64,000 nt of DNA from contig NZ_FNYL01000002.1 in assembly GCF_900109045.1 (NCBI RefSeq), forward strand, positions 434,001 to 498,000. The letters run 5' to 3'. A model generated the notes under the pieces. That model did no database searches, was not told where the DNA came from, and saw only the letters and a program-made list of their open reading frames with translations. The position numbers were made by a program, and so were the translations under genes. This document shows, one piece after another, positions 34,663 to 43,207 of this stretch; the stretch's first letter is position 1; each line of letters opens with the position of its first letter. The stretch is from Dyadobacter sp. SG02. GTDB lineage: Bacteria; Bacteroidota; Bacteroidia; Cytophagales; Spirosomataceae.

Positions 34663-35787
34663 TTAGGAATTTTCAAGTGCAAATGTGACCGTGAAAGTCG
34701 CGCCTTCGCCGGCATTGCTGACGCATTCGATGGTGCCGTTCATCAGCTCCGTGTATTTTCGGATAATGTGCAGTCCCAGTCCTGTTCCCGGGATCGTGTT
34801 GGTATTACTTCCCCTAAAAAACCTTTCGAACAGGTGTTCCCGGTCTTCGGGAGAAATGCCGATCCCCTCGTCCCGGACGGAGATCGCCAGACTTTTTGAG
34901 GTCCTTTTACTGATGATCGTGATCCGTTTTTCTTCCGCCGAGAATTTTACGGCATTGGAAATCAGGTTCATCATAATGTGTTTGAGCAATTCGGGATCGA
35001 GCCGGACGGTCGTGCTGCCCTCGTGGGTGTAGGCAATGTGCTGGCCTTTCTTCAATATGCCGTCGAGTTCGGCGGTCAGGTTCGTGATGTTTTGCCGGAT
35101 GTCGAAAACCGCATTACGTACCTGTATTTTACCCTCTTCGATTTTGCCCACGGATAGGAAGTCGTTGAGGATATTCGTCAGCATATTCACCGACGACACA
35201 ATGCGTTGCACATGTTTCTCCCTTTTGGCATGGTCTTCTGCGCCGGGGTATTGGGAGATCAGGAAAGCCGAGGACAGCACCGTGCTCAGCGGGGTCCGGA
35301 ATTCGTGCGAGGCCATCGTCACAAACCTCGATTTCAACTCGCTCAGGTTTCTGAGGAAACTATTGGCCCGGTTAAGTTCCACGTCCTTCGCCTCGGTTTC
35401 CGCTACCAGCCGGGAAAGGTTTTTGACATCCTGCTCTGCTTTTCTTTGCTGCGAAATGTTGGTAATACAGGCCATCACCAGTTTTGCGCCGTCCGTATCG
35501 TGCTCGGTAAGGTCTATTTCGATGGGGAAGCGGCTGCCGTTCTTCCTGACCGCAAACAGTTCCCGCCCGGGCTCCAAGGCGATGTTGACAGGCAAGCGCC
35601 CACTATCCGTGCAGGAAGGAAGGAGTTTTTGAATGGGCTGGCCGACGAGCTCGGTATCCCGGTAACCGGATAGTTTGAGCAAAAAAGGATTGGCAAGGAC
35701 AATGTGTCCCTGTTCATTGGCAATAACGATCCCGATGGAAGCATTGTCAAATACTATGTCAAAACCGATTTTGACATCCGTGTGCAT
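34663..35787 (-). CDS. PAS-domain sensor histidine kinase
   Basis: This 374-residue soluble kinase has a PAS domain (~10-120, 'IVFDNASIGIVIANEQGHI'), a short coiled coil, a HisKA domain with His161 ('RFVTMASHEFRTPLST'), and a HATPase domain with N box 'HIMMNLISNAVKFSAEE', G1 'VRDEGIGISPED' and G2 'GTGLGLHIIRKYTELM'. There is no membrane segment, so it senses an intracellular signal through PAS. It phosphorylates the REC-Crp regulator encoded 11 bases downstream (inference from operon). Confidence 0.95.
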   Translation of the reverse strand: MHTDVKIGFDIVFDNASIGIVIANEQGHIVLANPFLLKLSGYRDTELVGQPIQKLLPSCTDSGRLPVNIALEPGRELFAVRKNGSRFPIEIDLTEHDTDGAKLVMACITNISQQRKAEQDVKNLSRLVAETEAKDVELNRANSFLRNLSELKSRFVTMASHEFRTPLSTVLSSAFLISQYPGAEDHAKREKHVQRIVSSVNMLTNILNDFLSVGKIEEGKIQVRNAVFDIRQNITNLTAELDGILKKGQHIAYTHEGSTTVRLDPELLKHIMMNLISNAVKFSAEEKRITIISKRTSKSLAISVRDEGIGISPEDREHLFERFFRGSNTNTIPGTGLGLHIIRKYTELMNGTIECVSNAGEGATFTVTFALENS

Positions 35788-35818
35788 TTTTTTCAGATAG
35801 AAGAGGGTGCTTGTATGT

Positions 35819-35844
35819 CAAATATACAATTAGTTTTTTACAAA
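35819..35844 (-). promoter_or_regulatory. Candidate promoter of the two-component operon
   Basis: On the minus strand TATATTTG (35819-35826) matches TAnnTTTG, 31 bases upstream of the kinase ATG. A TTTG lies upstream (35841-35844) but with a 14-base spacer, shorter than normal. Confidence 0.4.
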
Positions 35845-35875
35845 AATAAACTGATATTTTCCTATAAATGAGAGG

Positions 35876-35911
35876 CCCGCCTCGCACGTATCGTTGCGAG
35901 GCGGGTTTTTT
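35876..35911 (+). terminator. Rho-independent terminator reading rightwards, upstream of the helical-protein gene
   Basis: The stem CCCGCCTCGCA pairs perfectly with TGCGAGGCGGG over an 8-base loop and is followed by six T on the plus strand. No plus-strand gene ends here. It lies 76 bases before the ATG at 35987, so it could attenuate that gene or stop antisense transcription of the kinase operon. Confidence 0.85.
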
Positions 35912-35986
35912 GTAGCTATATTTAATTAGTTGATAGTCAAAATGTTTGGAATGATTATTGCTGTTCACGGTAAAACCTTAACTAAC

Positions 35987-36448
35987 ATGGAAAACGTAAA
36001 AGCGATCGTGAAGCAAGTAGTGAAGATCTGGCGCCTTTATAAAATGCAACAGTTGGTTTTGACCGTTGCGATGCGTCAGGATATCCCTTTTGGGCTGCGA
36101 AAGTTGCTGAGCAGGGATTATATGATTTGTTCCGTATTAAAAAAAGAACTCGCAAACCTCTACGACGCGCTCAAATGTTGCATGCGCGACGACTGTATTA
36201 CCCGCCCGGAAGCCAGCCCGATGATGATCATGAACATGGACGGTAACACCGGGATGGCGATGCAGAAGATCGTCAGTATGCACCGCCAGATCATCACGGA
36301 ATATGAAACGTTACTGACACTTGTAAATGGTTCGAGCATTAATCCGTTGATTATCCACCAGCACCGCAAGCAGGTGACCGGCCTCACCGAAGATCTCGTG
36401 GCCCATTCCGACGATTTACACGATACCGCAGTATTTGCTGCCAACTAA
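35987..36448 (+). CDS. Helical protein, possible four-helix-bundle (DUF2383-like)
   Basis: This 153-residue protein consists of long amphipathic helices ('AIVKQVVKIWRLYKMQQLV', 'IVSMHRQIITEYETLLTLV') with Cys residues in 'ALKCCMRDDCITR' and a His/Asp-rich end ('HSDDLHDTA'). The pattern suggests a ferritin-like or DUF2383-type bundle, but family metal ligands were not clear. The open frame extends 19 codons upstream; ATG 35987 is preferred because it follows an AT-rich leader and starts the first helix. It converges on the TonB-receptor gene with a 1-base gap. Function unknown. Confidence 0.7.
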   Translation: MENVKAIVKQVVKIWRLYKMQQLVLTVAMRQDIPFGLRKLLSRDYMICSVLKKELANLYDALKCCMRDDCITRPEASPMMIMNMDGNTGMAMQKIVSMHRQIITEYETLLTLVNGSSINPLIIHQHRKQVTGLTEDLVAHSDDLHDTAVFAAN

Positions 36449-36449
36449 C

Positions 36450-38897
36450 CTAGTTCTTAACCCGCTGCTCTTCGCTGCCTGAGCCACCCACGTTGCGTTT
36501 CCGCTTCCCGGAAGTGCCTTTGGAAAAGCTGTAAGTAAACGAAGCCACAAGTACGCGTGTATCAGCATCGTTGTAATAGGTCGCATCCGCGTTGGGTATG
36601 TTGAGAATGCGCCCGTTCGGTTCCAGCGAGCTGAAAACGTCGCGTAGCGAGAGCTTTACGATTCCTTTGTCTTTCATCACTTTTTTCTGAACCGCCGTAT
36701 TGACGAGGAACAGGTCTTTCTTATCGAATTGTGCGCTCTGGCTTCTGGTAATGTAGAACCCGCTCAGCTCGGCACTCCACCCGTTTTTGAACAGGAACTG
36801 ATTGTTCGGACTGATGTAGCCGTAGGTAGAGCCGGTGGTGCGGTTAGGGTCGCCGGGCATACCGCGGAAGTTGTTGCGGATGAGTTCCGCGTAGAAGTTG
36901 CAGGTCCACCAGTTGCCTGCTTTGAGCTGTGCTGTCAGGGTAACTCCGCCCCAGATCAGCCGGCTGATGTTGCCCGTCCGGCTGATGAAAATGTTCCCGG
37001 CCTGCTCGATGACCTCTCCCTGCATATTGCGGGTGTAGTTGTAGAGGACCGACAAGTTGAACCTGCTCTTGTAGTTGAGCGACAGCTGGAACCTGTTGCC
37101 GAATTCCGGTTTGAGGTAAGGATTGCCTGCGAAGTAGGAGAATTTGTCCAGCAGGAAAACGAAGGGGTTCAAATCCTGATAATAGGGTCGGCCAATCCGG
37201 CGGCCGTACGAAAAGTTCAGGCGCGTCTGGTTGGTGTCGAGCTTGTAGCTCAGGAAAACGGTGGGGAAAATGCTGGTGTAATGCAGCGAGAACGAGGAAT
37301 CGGGCTTCAATGCATTGCCCAGCTGGTGACCGTTACCGTTCGTATTCTCCGCCCGCAGACCGGTTTGTATGGAAAGCTTTTTAAAATCCCTGTTGAAATT
37401 CACATAAGCTGCATTGATATTCTCGGAATAACGAAAGCGGTTCGTTTTGTCGAAATCCACCGAAACGGTTTCGCCCTGGTGCAGGTAGTAATTGGCCTCA
37501 TTGTCCGTCCGAACGAGGCTTGTTTTAAATCCCGCGCCGAGTTTCCCCTTCCGCAGCGGATGTTCGTAGTCTGTTTTGGCCGAATAAATGGCGATGGAAG
37601 AGGGGAGTTCGGTGGTGATTTTTTCCTGCCTTTTGAAATGCGCATCGCCGTCGAGAAAATCATTGACGAACGTCTGCCGGGCGCGGATGCGGTAGTTGAT
37701 ATAATCGAGGTCGAAGGTGAGCAGCCTTCCGGTACTGTCGTATTGATGGCTGAAATTGAGGTTGATACCATGCTGACGGAACCGGTTCCGCTCGCTGTTG
37801 TCGGCCCGGATGAGCGAATCGATCGCCCCCGCGGCATTCCTGACCGCGCTGCTCACAGGCCGCTGCTCACGCGAATGGGTGAACGCGCCCGTATACACGA
37901 GGCCCCAGGTAGTTTTTTCATTGATGTAAAAATCGACTCCGCTTTTCAGGTTAGTAGTCCTGCTTTTGGGAAAGAAGAGGGTGGTTTGGTCAAACGACGA
38001 CAGTAACGCGCCGTTTTCGCCGTAATACCTTCGTCCGATATCGAGCCGGCGCCACTGGTCGGTGCTGTTGAAGCTCGCATTGGTGAAGAAATTGAAGCGG
38101 TTGCTCCGGTAGTTGAGGTTAAGGTTTTCATTATGCCGCCAGTATTTCGATCTCGACGGGCTCAGGGTAATGCTGCCATTCAGGCCGTGAACCCTGTTTT
38201 TACGCATTCTGATATGGATAATCCCCGCGCTGCCGGCCGCATCGTAACGTGCGGGTGGATTGGTGATCAGCTCGATCTTCTCCACCGAATTGGCGGGTAA
38301 CGATCGGAGGTAGGCTGCCAGCGCGGCCTGGGAAAGGTAAGTAGGGCGGTTGTCGATCAGTACCAGCACGCCCGTCTGGCCTTTGAGGCTGATGCTTCCG
38401 CTCTGATCGACCATTACGCCGGGTGCTTTTTCCAGGACTTCCAGCACATTGGCCCCCGTATTCGAAATCAGCGCGTCGACGTTCAGTATCGTCCGGTCGA
38501 TCTCGTATTCTACGAAATTCTTCTGCCCGGTAACTTTTACTTCGTCAAGTTTGATGTCGGCCTGGGTTAATGCAATGGTTCCAAGTTCGATATGCGTTTT
38601 TTCATCGGTTAATTCAAATGGGCTGCCGGTAAAACTTTTAAATCCCATCATGGAGACAGACGTGAAATAATGGCCCGTTTTCAGGCCGGAAATTGTAAAT
38701 GTTCCGTCCCGCTCGGTTAGCACCGTTTGTACCAGACTTGAATCCGCAACGGCGAGCGCGGAAACGGCTGCGCCTTCCAGCGGTTTGCTGTCCTGCGTTA
38801 CCACTTTTCCTTTAATCTGGGCATAAGCATTCCCCAATGCCGCCAGCAAGGCAACGGCAATCCACAGGGTGGTTCTCACCCGGTTCATGTTTTTCAT
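36450..38897 (-). CDS. TonB-dependent receptor with OMP beta-barrel 3-type domain
   Basis: This 815-residue outer-membrane protein has a signal peptide (IAVALLAALGNAYAQ), a carboxypeptidase-regulatory-like domain (~27-110, 'GKVVTQDSKPLEGAAVSAL'), a plug (~120-220, 'NTGANVLEVLEKAPGVMVD', 'IDNRPTYLSQAALAAYLRS') and a large C-terminal barrel of the OMP_b-brl_3 type. It is not of the SusC type and has no SusD partner. It follows blaI and M56 genes on the same strand after 95 bases. In Bacteroidota this trio is recurrent, and the receptor is a plausible regulatory target. Substrate unknown. Confidence 0.93.
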   Translation of the reverse strand: MKNMNRVRTTLWIAVALLAALGNAYAQIKGKVVTQDSKPLEGAAVSALAVADSSLVQTVLTERDGTFTISGLKTGHYFTSVSMMGFKSFTGSPFELTDEKTHIELGTIALTQADIKLDEVKVTGQKNFVEYEIDRTILNVDALISNTGANVLEVLEKAPGVMVDQSGSISLKGQTGVLVLIDNRPTYLSQAALAAYLRSLPANSVEKIELITNPPARYDAAGSAGIIHIRMRKNRVHGLNGSITLSPSRSKYWRHNENLNLNYRSNRFNFFTNASFNSTDQWRRLDIGRRYYGENGALLSSFDQTTLFFPKSRTTNLKSGVDFYINEKTTWGLVYTGAFTHSREQRPVSSAVRNAAGAIDSLIRADNSERNRFRQHGINLNFSHQYDSTGRLLTFDLDYINYRIRARQTFVNDFLDGDAHFKRQEKITTELPSSIAIYSAKTDYEHPLRKGKLGAGFKTSLVRTDNEANYYLHQGETVSVDFDKTNRFRYSENINAAYVNFNRDFKKLSIQTGLRAENTNGNGHQLGNALKPDSSFSLHYTSIFPTVFLSYKLDTNQTRLNFSYGRRIGRPYYQDLNPFVFLLDKFSYFAGNPYLKPEFGNRFQLSLNYKSRFNLSVLYNYTRNMQGEVIEQAGNIFISRTGNISRLIWGGVTLTAQLKAGNWWTCNFYAELIRNNFRGMPGDPNRTTGSTYGYISPNNQFLFKNGWSAELSGFYITRSQSAQFDKKDLFLVNTAVQKKVMKDKGIVKLSLRDVFSSLEPNGRILNIPNADATYYNDADTRVLVASFTYSFSKGTSGKRKRNVGGSGSEEQRVKN

Positions 38898-38992
38898 GAG
38901 CTAATAGTAAGGTTATGTTTTTGGGCCAAACAGGCATAGCTTGCCTGTCCTACAAAAAGTAAGTTTTTGAATATGAATAAATTAAAATCGGA

Positions 38993-40651
38993 TTACCGGT
39001 GGCTGCCGTAGGTGAAATCGATCACATCGTCCGGTTTGGTAAGCACGGCGTCGAGCACGGCCTTGTGCACGGTAGCCGGTTGTTTTATGCCGTTGACGGT
39101 CAGTTCTTTATTGGTAATCCTGAAATCGATCTCGTTTCGGGAAATCGACACGCCCTGCCGCTCGATGGCGTCCATAATCTTCTCGTTGATCGCCTGTCTT
39201 TTGATGCGGATCTCGCCCGGCCGGTATTCCTGTTGGTAGGTTTTTAGCGGCTGCATTTCGTAAGTCGGCACATAAGCCCGGTGCAACACGGGTGCCAGGC
39301 GTCCCCGGTCGGAGGAATCGGGATATAACTGCCCGATCGGCTGATAGCGTGGCGCGAGCGATTTTTGCAATGGCTGCAAGGTATCCAGCGGTACCAGATG
39401 ATCGCGGTTTGCATTTTGGATAGTCTGGTCCTTCGCAGTATTTAAAGTGTTAATGCTTTGATTTTCAAAATTAATCGGCTGGTTGTTGCCCTGTTGCCGA
39501 TTGGCTTGGTTCTTTGGAGAAGGTACAACTGCTTTCGGATTGCGGACCTGCTTCAAATGGGCTTTTTGCGGTGCAACCTGCTGGCCGCCCGCATTCGGGC
39601 TACCCGAACGCGATACGGGGGATTGCCTTTGAGCAAACAGGACCGAAAAGGTGAAGAACGCTAGCATTACCATGAGCAAAACCGTCTTTTCCACAGCGCC
39701 GAGCGTAGAATTGGTGCGGGAAGCAATGCGTTTGGCGCGTTGCACGAGGCCGCCTTTGCCTGAGAACGCCAGTTCGTATACGTTTTCATTCAACTGGTAT
39801 TCGCGAAACGAGAGTAGGGCGCGGATATAGGTCGTCTGATTTCCCGAATATTTCAGGGCCAGGTCGTCGCAGCAATGCTCGCGCTCTTCGCGGATGAGTT
39901 TGGAAATCCAGAGAATGCCGGGATTAAAGAAGAAAAGCAGTTCGGTAAGCCGCTGTACGAAATTCACGAAGAAATCCAGGCGGCGAATGTGGGCGAGCTC
40001 GTGCAGCAGCACCATTTCGATCTGGTCCGCCGGAATGGACGTGATCACGCCCAGCGGGACGAGTATCACCGGCTTGAAATGCCCCAGTACGGTTGGCACT
40101 TTCACCAGGCCCGACTGAAGTATCCTCACGGGCTGCATGATCCCCATTTTTTGGGCAAAATCTGCCACCCGCCGTTCCCAGTAGCTGCCTATGCCGTAGA
40201 TCTTCCGCGTTTTAAGCTGGTGCAACCGGTAAAGCCCGACCGCGAGCCCGCCTATTTTGACCAATACAATAACCAGCCAGGCCAAAGTGATCGCGTAAAT
40301 GTTTTGGCTCAGAAAATCGATGGCCATGCCGGCGACGCTTTGCCGGGGCGTTATCTCGGCGGAAACCACCGCTTCACGCACGATACCAGCTGGTTGAATG
40401 TCAGTAACAGAAGGTTCGCCGGTTTCAGCGGGCCCCGATTGCACAAAGGCAACGCTCGTAGCGACGATAAATAGCAAAAGCAGGCCTGTGAGCAGGTTAT
40501 AACGGATTTCCGGCCGACTGCGGCGCGTGCACACTACAACAGCGGCGGCCAGAAGCGCGGTAATGGCGCCAATCCAGAGCGAATGGCCCAATGCAAGCCC
40601 CATCTGCCTGATCAGGGCGTAAGTGGTTTCGGAGGTGAGCAAGTTTTTCAT
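38993..40651 (-). CDS. M56-family (BlaR1-like) membrane zinc protease
   Basis: This 552-residue protein has four hydrophobic segments ('LWIGAITALLAAAVVVC', 'NLLTGLLLLFIVATSVAFV', 'IYAITLAWLVIVLVKIGGL', 'TVLLMVMLAFFTFSVLFA') around a cytoplasmic metalloprotease domain. The zinc site is HELAH in 'VLLHELAHIRRLDFF', with a following Glu in 'LIREEREHCCDDLAL'. The C-terminal ~240 residues are Gln/Pro-rich and then form a small folded region at the end ('NEIDFRITNKELTVNG'). BlaR1 homologues sense an external signal and cleave the partner BlaI repressor. No penicillin-binding sensor domain is present, so the signal is not a beta-lactam. The blaI gene lies 12 bases upstream. Confidence 0.94.
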   Translation of the reverse strand: MKNLLTSETTYALIRQMGLALGHSLWIGAITALLAAAVVVCTRRSRPEIRYNLLTGLLLLFIVATSVAFVQSGPAETGEPSVTDIQPAGIVREAVVSAEITPRQSVAGMAIDFLSQNIYAITLAWLVIVLVKIGGLAVGLYRLHQLKTRKIYGIGSYWERRVADFAQKMGIMQPVRILQSGLVKVPTVLGHFKPVILVPLGVITSIPADQIEMVLLHELAHIRRLDFFVNFVQRLTELLFFFNPGILWISKLIREEREHCCDDLALKYSGNQTTYIRALLSFREYQLNENVYELAFSGKGGLVQRAKRIASRTNSTLGAVEKTVLLMVMLAFFTFSVLFAQRQSPVSRSGSPNAGGQQVAPQKAHLKQVRNPKAVVPSPKNQANRQQGNNQPINFENQSINTLNTAKDQTIQNANRDHLVPLDTLQPLQKSLAPRYQPIGQLYPDSSDRGRLAPVLHRAYVPTYEMQPLKTYQQEYRPGEIRIKRQAINEKIMDAIERQGVSISRNEIDFRITNKELTVNGIKQPATVHKAVLDAVLTKPDDVIDFTYGSHR

Positions 40652-40663
40652 GGCTGCGCTCGT

Positions 40664-41050
40664 TTAGGAGTTTCCTTTTTCCAATTGGTCCAAAACCGCA
40701 CGGATTTCGTCCAGCTCGGCCTTGGAAGCTTTTTTGTTATCCAGCAGCTGCATCACCAGGTTACTGGCCGAGCCGCCGTACAAATGATCGACAAAACGGT
40801 CGAGCAGAAGACCTTTCGTTTTTTGCTCTTCCTCGACCGCCTTGTAAACGTGCTTCATGCTGCTTTCGTCGCGGGTGAGCATGCCCTTTTCGGCCATCAG
40901 CTGCATTTGTTTGAGGGTGGTGGTGTAGTTCACCTCTTTAAATGTATTCAGCTGGTCGTGCACGGAGCGCACGGTGGATGGCCCGTGTTTCCAGAGGATC
41001 GTCAGGATGTCGAGCTCGGCTTTGGTGGGTTCGGTTTTTTCGGAACTCAT
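40664..41050 (-). CDS. BlaI/MecI-family transcriptional repressor
   Basis: This 128-residue protein is a winged-helix repressor of the BlaI/MecI/CopY family: 'LTKAELDIL'-type start (PTKAELDILTILWKHGP), recognition region 'VNYTTTLKQMQLMAEKGML', and a C-terminal dimerisation helix region ('LLLDRFVDHLYGGSASNLV'). It is expected to repress its own operon until cut by the M56 protease encoded 12 bases downstream. A perfect palindrome in its promoter is the likely binding site. Confidence 0.95.
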   Translation of the reverse strand: MSSEKTEPTKAELDILTILWKHGPSTVRSVHDQLNTFKEVNYTTTLKQMQLMAEKGMLTRDESSMKHVYKAVEEEQKTKGLLLDRFVDHLYGGSASNLVMQLLDNKKASKAELDEIRAVLDQLEKGNS

Positions 41051-41072
41051 GGCTGGGAAATTAAGTACCCTT

Positions 41073-41102
41073 CAAAGGTACGATTTAAATCGTACGATAC
41101 AA
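41073..41102 (-). promoter_or_regulatory. blaI promoter with embedded palindromic operator
   Basis: On the minus strand TTG (41100-41102) and TACCTTTG (41073-41080) are 19 bases apart, a near-ideal Bacteroidota promoter. The spacer contains a perfect 18-base palindrome, GTACGATTTAAATCGTAC (41078-41095), which resembles BlaI/MecI operators of the TAC-N-GTA type. A repressor bound there would cover the promoter. Confidence 0.85.
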
Positions 41103-41149
41103 GTGGTAGGGTGAATTAATTTCTCTTTCGGGCAGGCGTGCGTGAGGTA

Positions 41150-41386
41150 TTATGGCTTGATTGCCAGGGTGTCGGTATGATGAAGGGCGTTTTTTACAGC
41201 TTTTTGCCGGGGTATAACTTTTGAAATAACCGGACTTGAATCCGATCCGGCAATGATACTTTGCGGATTTGCGGGTACGTTGCGGTCCGTGTCGCAGGCC
41301 AACTGGAAGATCGAAACAATGCAGGCAAACACGGGGAAAAGCAGTTTCAGGCTTTTCAGGGCTTTGGTTCTTAATTTGTTTAACAT
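41150..41386 (-). CDS. Small predicted lipoprotein
   Basis: This 78-residue protein has a basic N terminus, a hydrophobic core and a lipobox (SIFQLAC, Cys31), followed by a short polar tail with no recognised domain. It lies 99 bases upstream of blaI on the same strand. No RBS was clear. It could be a small surface or periplasmic lipoprotein. Confidence 0.5.
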   Translation of the reverse strand: MLNKLRTKALKSLKLLFPVFACIVSIFQLACDTDRNVPANPQSIIAGSDSSPVISKVIPRQKAVKNALHHTDTLAIKP

Positions 41387-41412
41387 GATGATCCGATGGT
41401 AGGTTGAGCGTT

Positions 41413-41446
41413 AAAAAAGGCCGGCGCGGTGTCCTGACGCGCCGGC
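41413..41446 (-). terminator. Terminator of the GlxA-type regulator gene
   Basis: The stem GCCGGCGCG pairs perfectly with CGCGCCGGC over a 9-base loop. On the minus strand it is followed by six T (41413-41418). It lies 50 bases beyond the stop at 41497. Confidence 0.85.
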
Positions 41447-41496
41447 AGCTCAATAGACCGTGGATGACTGGTATTTCGTTGCATGGCGGTTACATC

Positions 41497-42492
41497 TTAA
41501 CGCAACAACGTCTCCGTATTGTACCGGTTCCGGTATTCAATGGGCGTCAACCCGGTAATCCGTTTGAATATCGTCCTGAACGTTTTCAGATCATTATAAC
41601 CCACGTCGTAAGTAACATAGGCAATATTTGACTCACCTGCTTCCAGGGATTTCTTGGCTGCTTCGACCTTGATCCGCTGGATGTATTCGATCGGGTTCAG
41701 GGAAGTGGCGCTTTTGAAGCGGCGGATAAAGTTCCGCTTGCTCATGTTGACTTCCCCCGCAATCTGATCTACGGAAATGTCGGCCTTGAACTCGCTTTCG
41801 ATATAGGTTTGTGCGCGGTGAATGTCCTCGTCCTGATGGCCCCGGTGGCCGGAGAATATGGTGAAGATACTTTGGGAAGTCCGTCCGTAATCGAGGGCGT
41901 AATACTTGCTCAGCGTAATGGCGGTGTCTTTTCCGCAGGTTTTTTCGATAAAATACAACACCGCACTCAATGCCGAAAAGCCCCCGCCGCCGGTAATGAT
42001 AGCCTCCGATTGCGTCACGACCCTTTCGGGCCTGAAATTGACGAGCGGGTACCTTTTGCGCATGTCGTCGATCGCACCCCAATGCGAAGTAGCCGGCATA
42101 CCGTTCAGCAGCCCGCATTCCGCAACGAAATAGGCGCCGGTACAGAGGCTGATAATCTGTGCTTTGTGCCGGTATTTTTCTGCAAGCCAGTCGGTTAGTT
42201 TCGCGTATTTGGATAGCAGCTGATCCATGTCCGCACCTTCCGTGTTCATCGGCGGCACGACGATCACGTCCGTGTCAAAATCGTCGGACAAGGTTTTCCC
42301 GCATTGAAACTGAACCGGGTGGTTGAGCTGTACCTCATGCAGGTGCACGCCCACGAGTTCAACCTCGAACGGGGCCGCTTTGCCGCTGCCGACGACCGCA
42401 TCCCTCGCGCCGGTCAGCAATGCGACCGTGCTGGACAGGGCCGTCAAAAGAACGTCCTCATATACGATGACGGAAATATGTCTGGTTCGCAT
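41497..42492 (-). CDS. GlxA-family regulator (DJ-1/PfpI domain plus AraC HTH)
   Basis: This 331-residue protein has an N-terminal DJ-1/PfpI class-I amidotransferase-like domain (~1-190, 'ISVIVYEDVLLTALSSTV', 'QIISLCTGAYFVAECGLLN' with the nucleophile-elbow Cys). The C-terminal AraC double HTH (~225-325) contains 'VDQIAGEVNMSKRNFIRRF' and 'IAYVTYDVGYNDLKTFRTI'. GlxA-type regulators are transcription activators; the amidotransferase domain is usually a sensor rather than an enzyme. The frame continues 14 codons upstream, but ATG 42492 starts the conserved strand. It is divergent from the DUF1569 gene. Confidence 0.93.
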   Translation of the reverse strand: MRTRHISVIVYEDVLLTALSSTVALLTGARDAVVGSGKAAPFEVELVGVHLHEVQLNHPVQFQCGKTLSDDFDTDVIVVPPMNTEGADMDQLLSKYAKLTDWLAEKYRHKAQIISLCTGAYFVAECGLLNGMPATSHWGAIDDMRKRYPLVNFRPERVVTQSEAIITGGGGFSALSAVLYFIEKTCGKDTAITLSKYYALDYGRTSQSIFTIFSGHRGHQDEDIHRAQTYIESEFKADISVDQIAGEVNMSKRNFIRRFKSATSLNPIEYIQRIKVEAAKKSLEAGESNIAYVTYDVGYNDLKTFRTIFKRITGLTPIEYRNRYNTETLLR

Positions 42493-42621
42493 GGTTCGAC
42501 AGGTTTGTTTAAAGCTATCAAAAAGATGGCACAAAATACACCTTTGATTGTCATTTTTACACGCCGACCGACTTTGTGGTGCCGGGTAATTTTACATCAT
42601 CAACTAAACGACAAACAAACG

Positions 42622-43128
42622 ATGAAAACGATTTTCGATGAAGCTACACGGGACGAGTTGATCAGAAGAATTCAGTCGCTCGATAAAAGCAATGCCGCGC
42701 AATGGGGTAAAATGAATGTATACCAGATGACAAAGCATTGCACCATTTGGGATGAATGGGTGCTAGGCGTCCATAAGCCGAAATACAAACAGGAGCTTAT
42801 AGGATGGATTTTTGGCAGGATGGCCCTGAAAACTTTCGTAAAAGACGACCGGCCCATTAAGAAGAATGTTCCCACGAGCAGCCCGTTCATCGTAAAAGAG
42901 CAGGATGGCGATCTGGAAATGCAGAAGAAAATCTGGATCGGGTTGATCGACGCGTACAAAAGCTTCTCAAACCCGGATTTCATTCACGACTTTTTCGGCA
43001 AAATGACGCGGGAGGAAATAGGGATATTTGCCTACAAGCATTCCGACCACCATTTGCGGCAGTTCGGCGCCGTATATCCACACCCGGTCGTAGATCAGCG
43101 GCAGGCTTCCCGGCTGGTTTCGCCATAA
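42622..43128 (+). CDS. DUF1569-family protein (DinB-like fold)
   Basis: This 168-residue protein matches the DUF1569 family: 'RIQSLDKSNAAQWGKMNVY', 'MTKHCTIWDEWVLG' with a conserved His, and C-terminal 'IGIFAYKHSDHHLRQFGA' with the metal-site-like HxDHH pattern. The fold is a four-helix bundle related to DinB/YfiT metal proteins, probably cytoplasmic; the reaction is unknown. ATG 42622 is chosen because homology begins there. It is divergent from the GlxA-type regulator (129-base spacer) and could be under its control. Confidence 0.87.
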   Translation: MKTIFDEATRDELIRRIQSLDKSNAAQWGKMNVYQMTKHCTIWDEWVLGVHKPKYKQELIGWIFGRMALKTFVKDDRPIKKNVPTSSPFIVKEQDGDLEMQKKIWIGLIDAYKSFSNPDFIHDFFGKMTREEIGIFAYKHSDHHLRQFGAVYPHPVVDQRQASRLVSP

Positions 43129-43158
43129 TCCGTGATGCTGATGGTGTTTGGGAGAAAT

Positions 43159-43194
43159 AAAAGAGGTTGTATCAAACGCGATACAACCTCTTTT
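43159..43194. terminator. Bidirectional terminator between DUF1569 and susD
   Basis: A perfect 15-base stem (AAAAGAGGTTGTATC with GATACAACCTCTTTT) encloses a 6-base loop. The A and T ends give a U tract in either direction. It separates the convergent genes ending at 43128 and 43208. Confidence 0.9.
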
Positions 43195-43207
43195 CAATCG
43201 TGCCGGC

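Noticed and set aside
41085-41453. 122-codon minus-strand frame over the small lipoprotein and its terminator
   Set aside because: It crosses a terminator and the blaI promoter, and has no recognisable feature.
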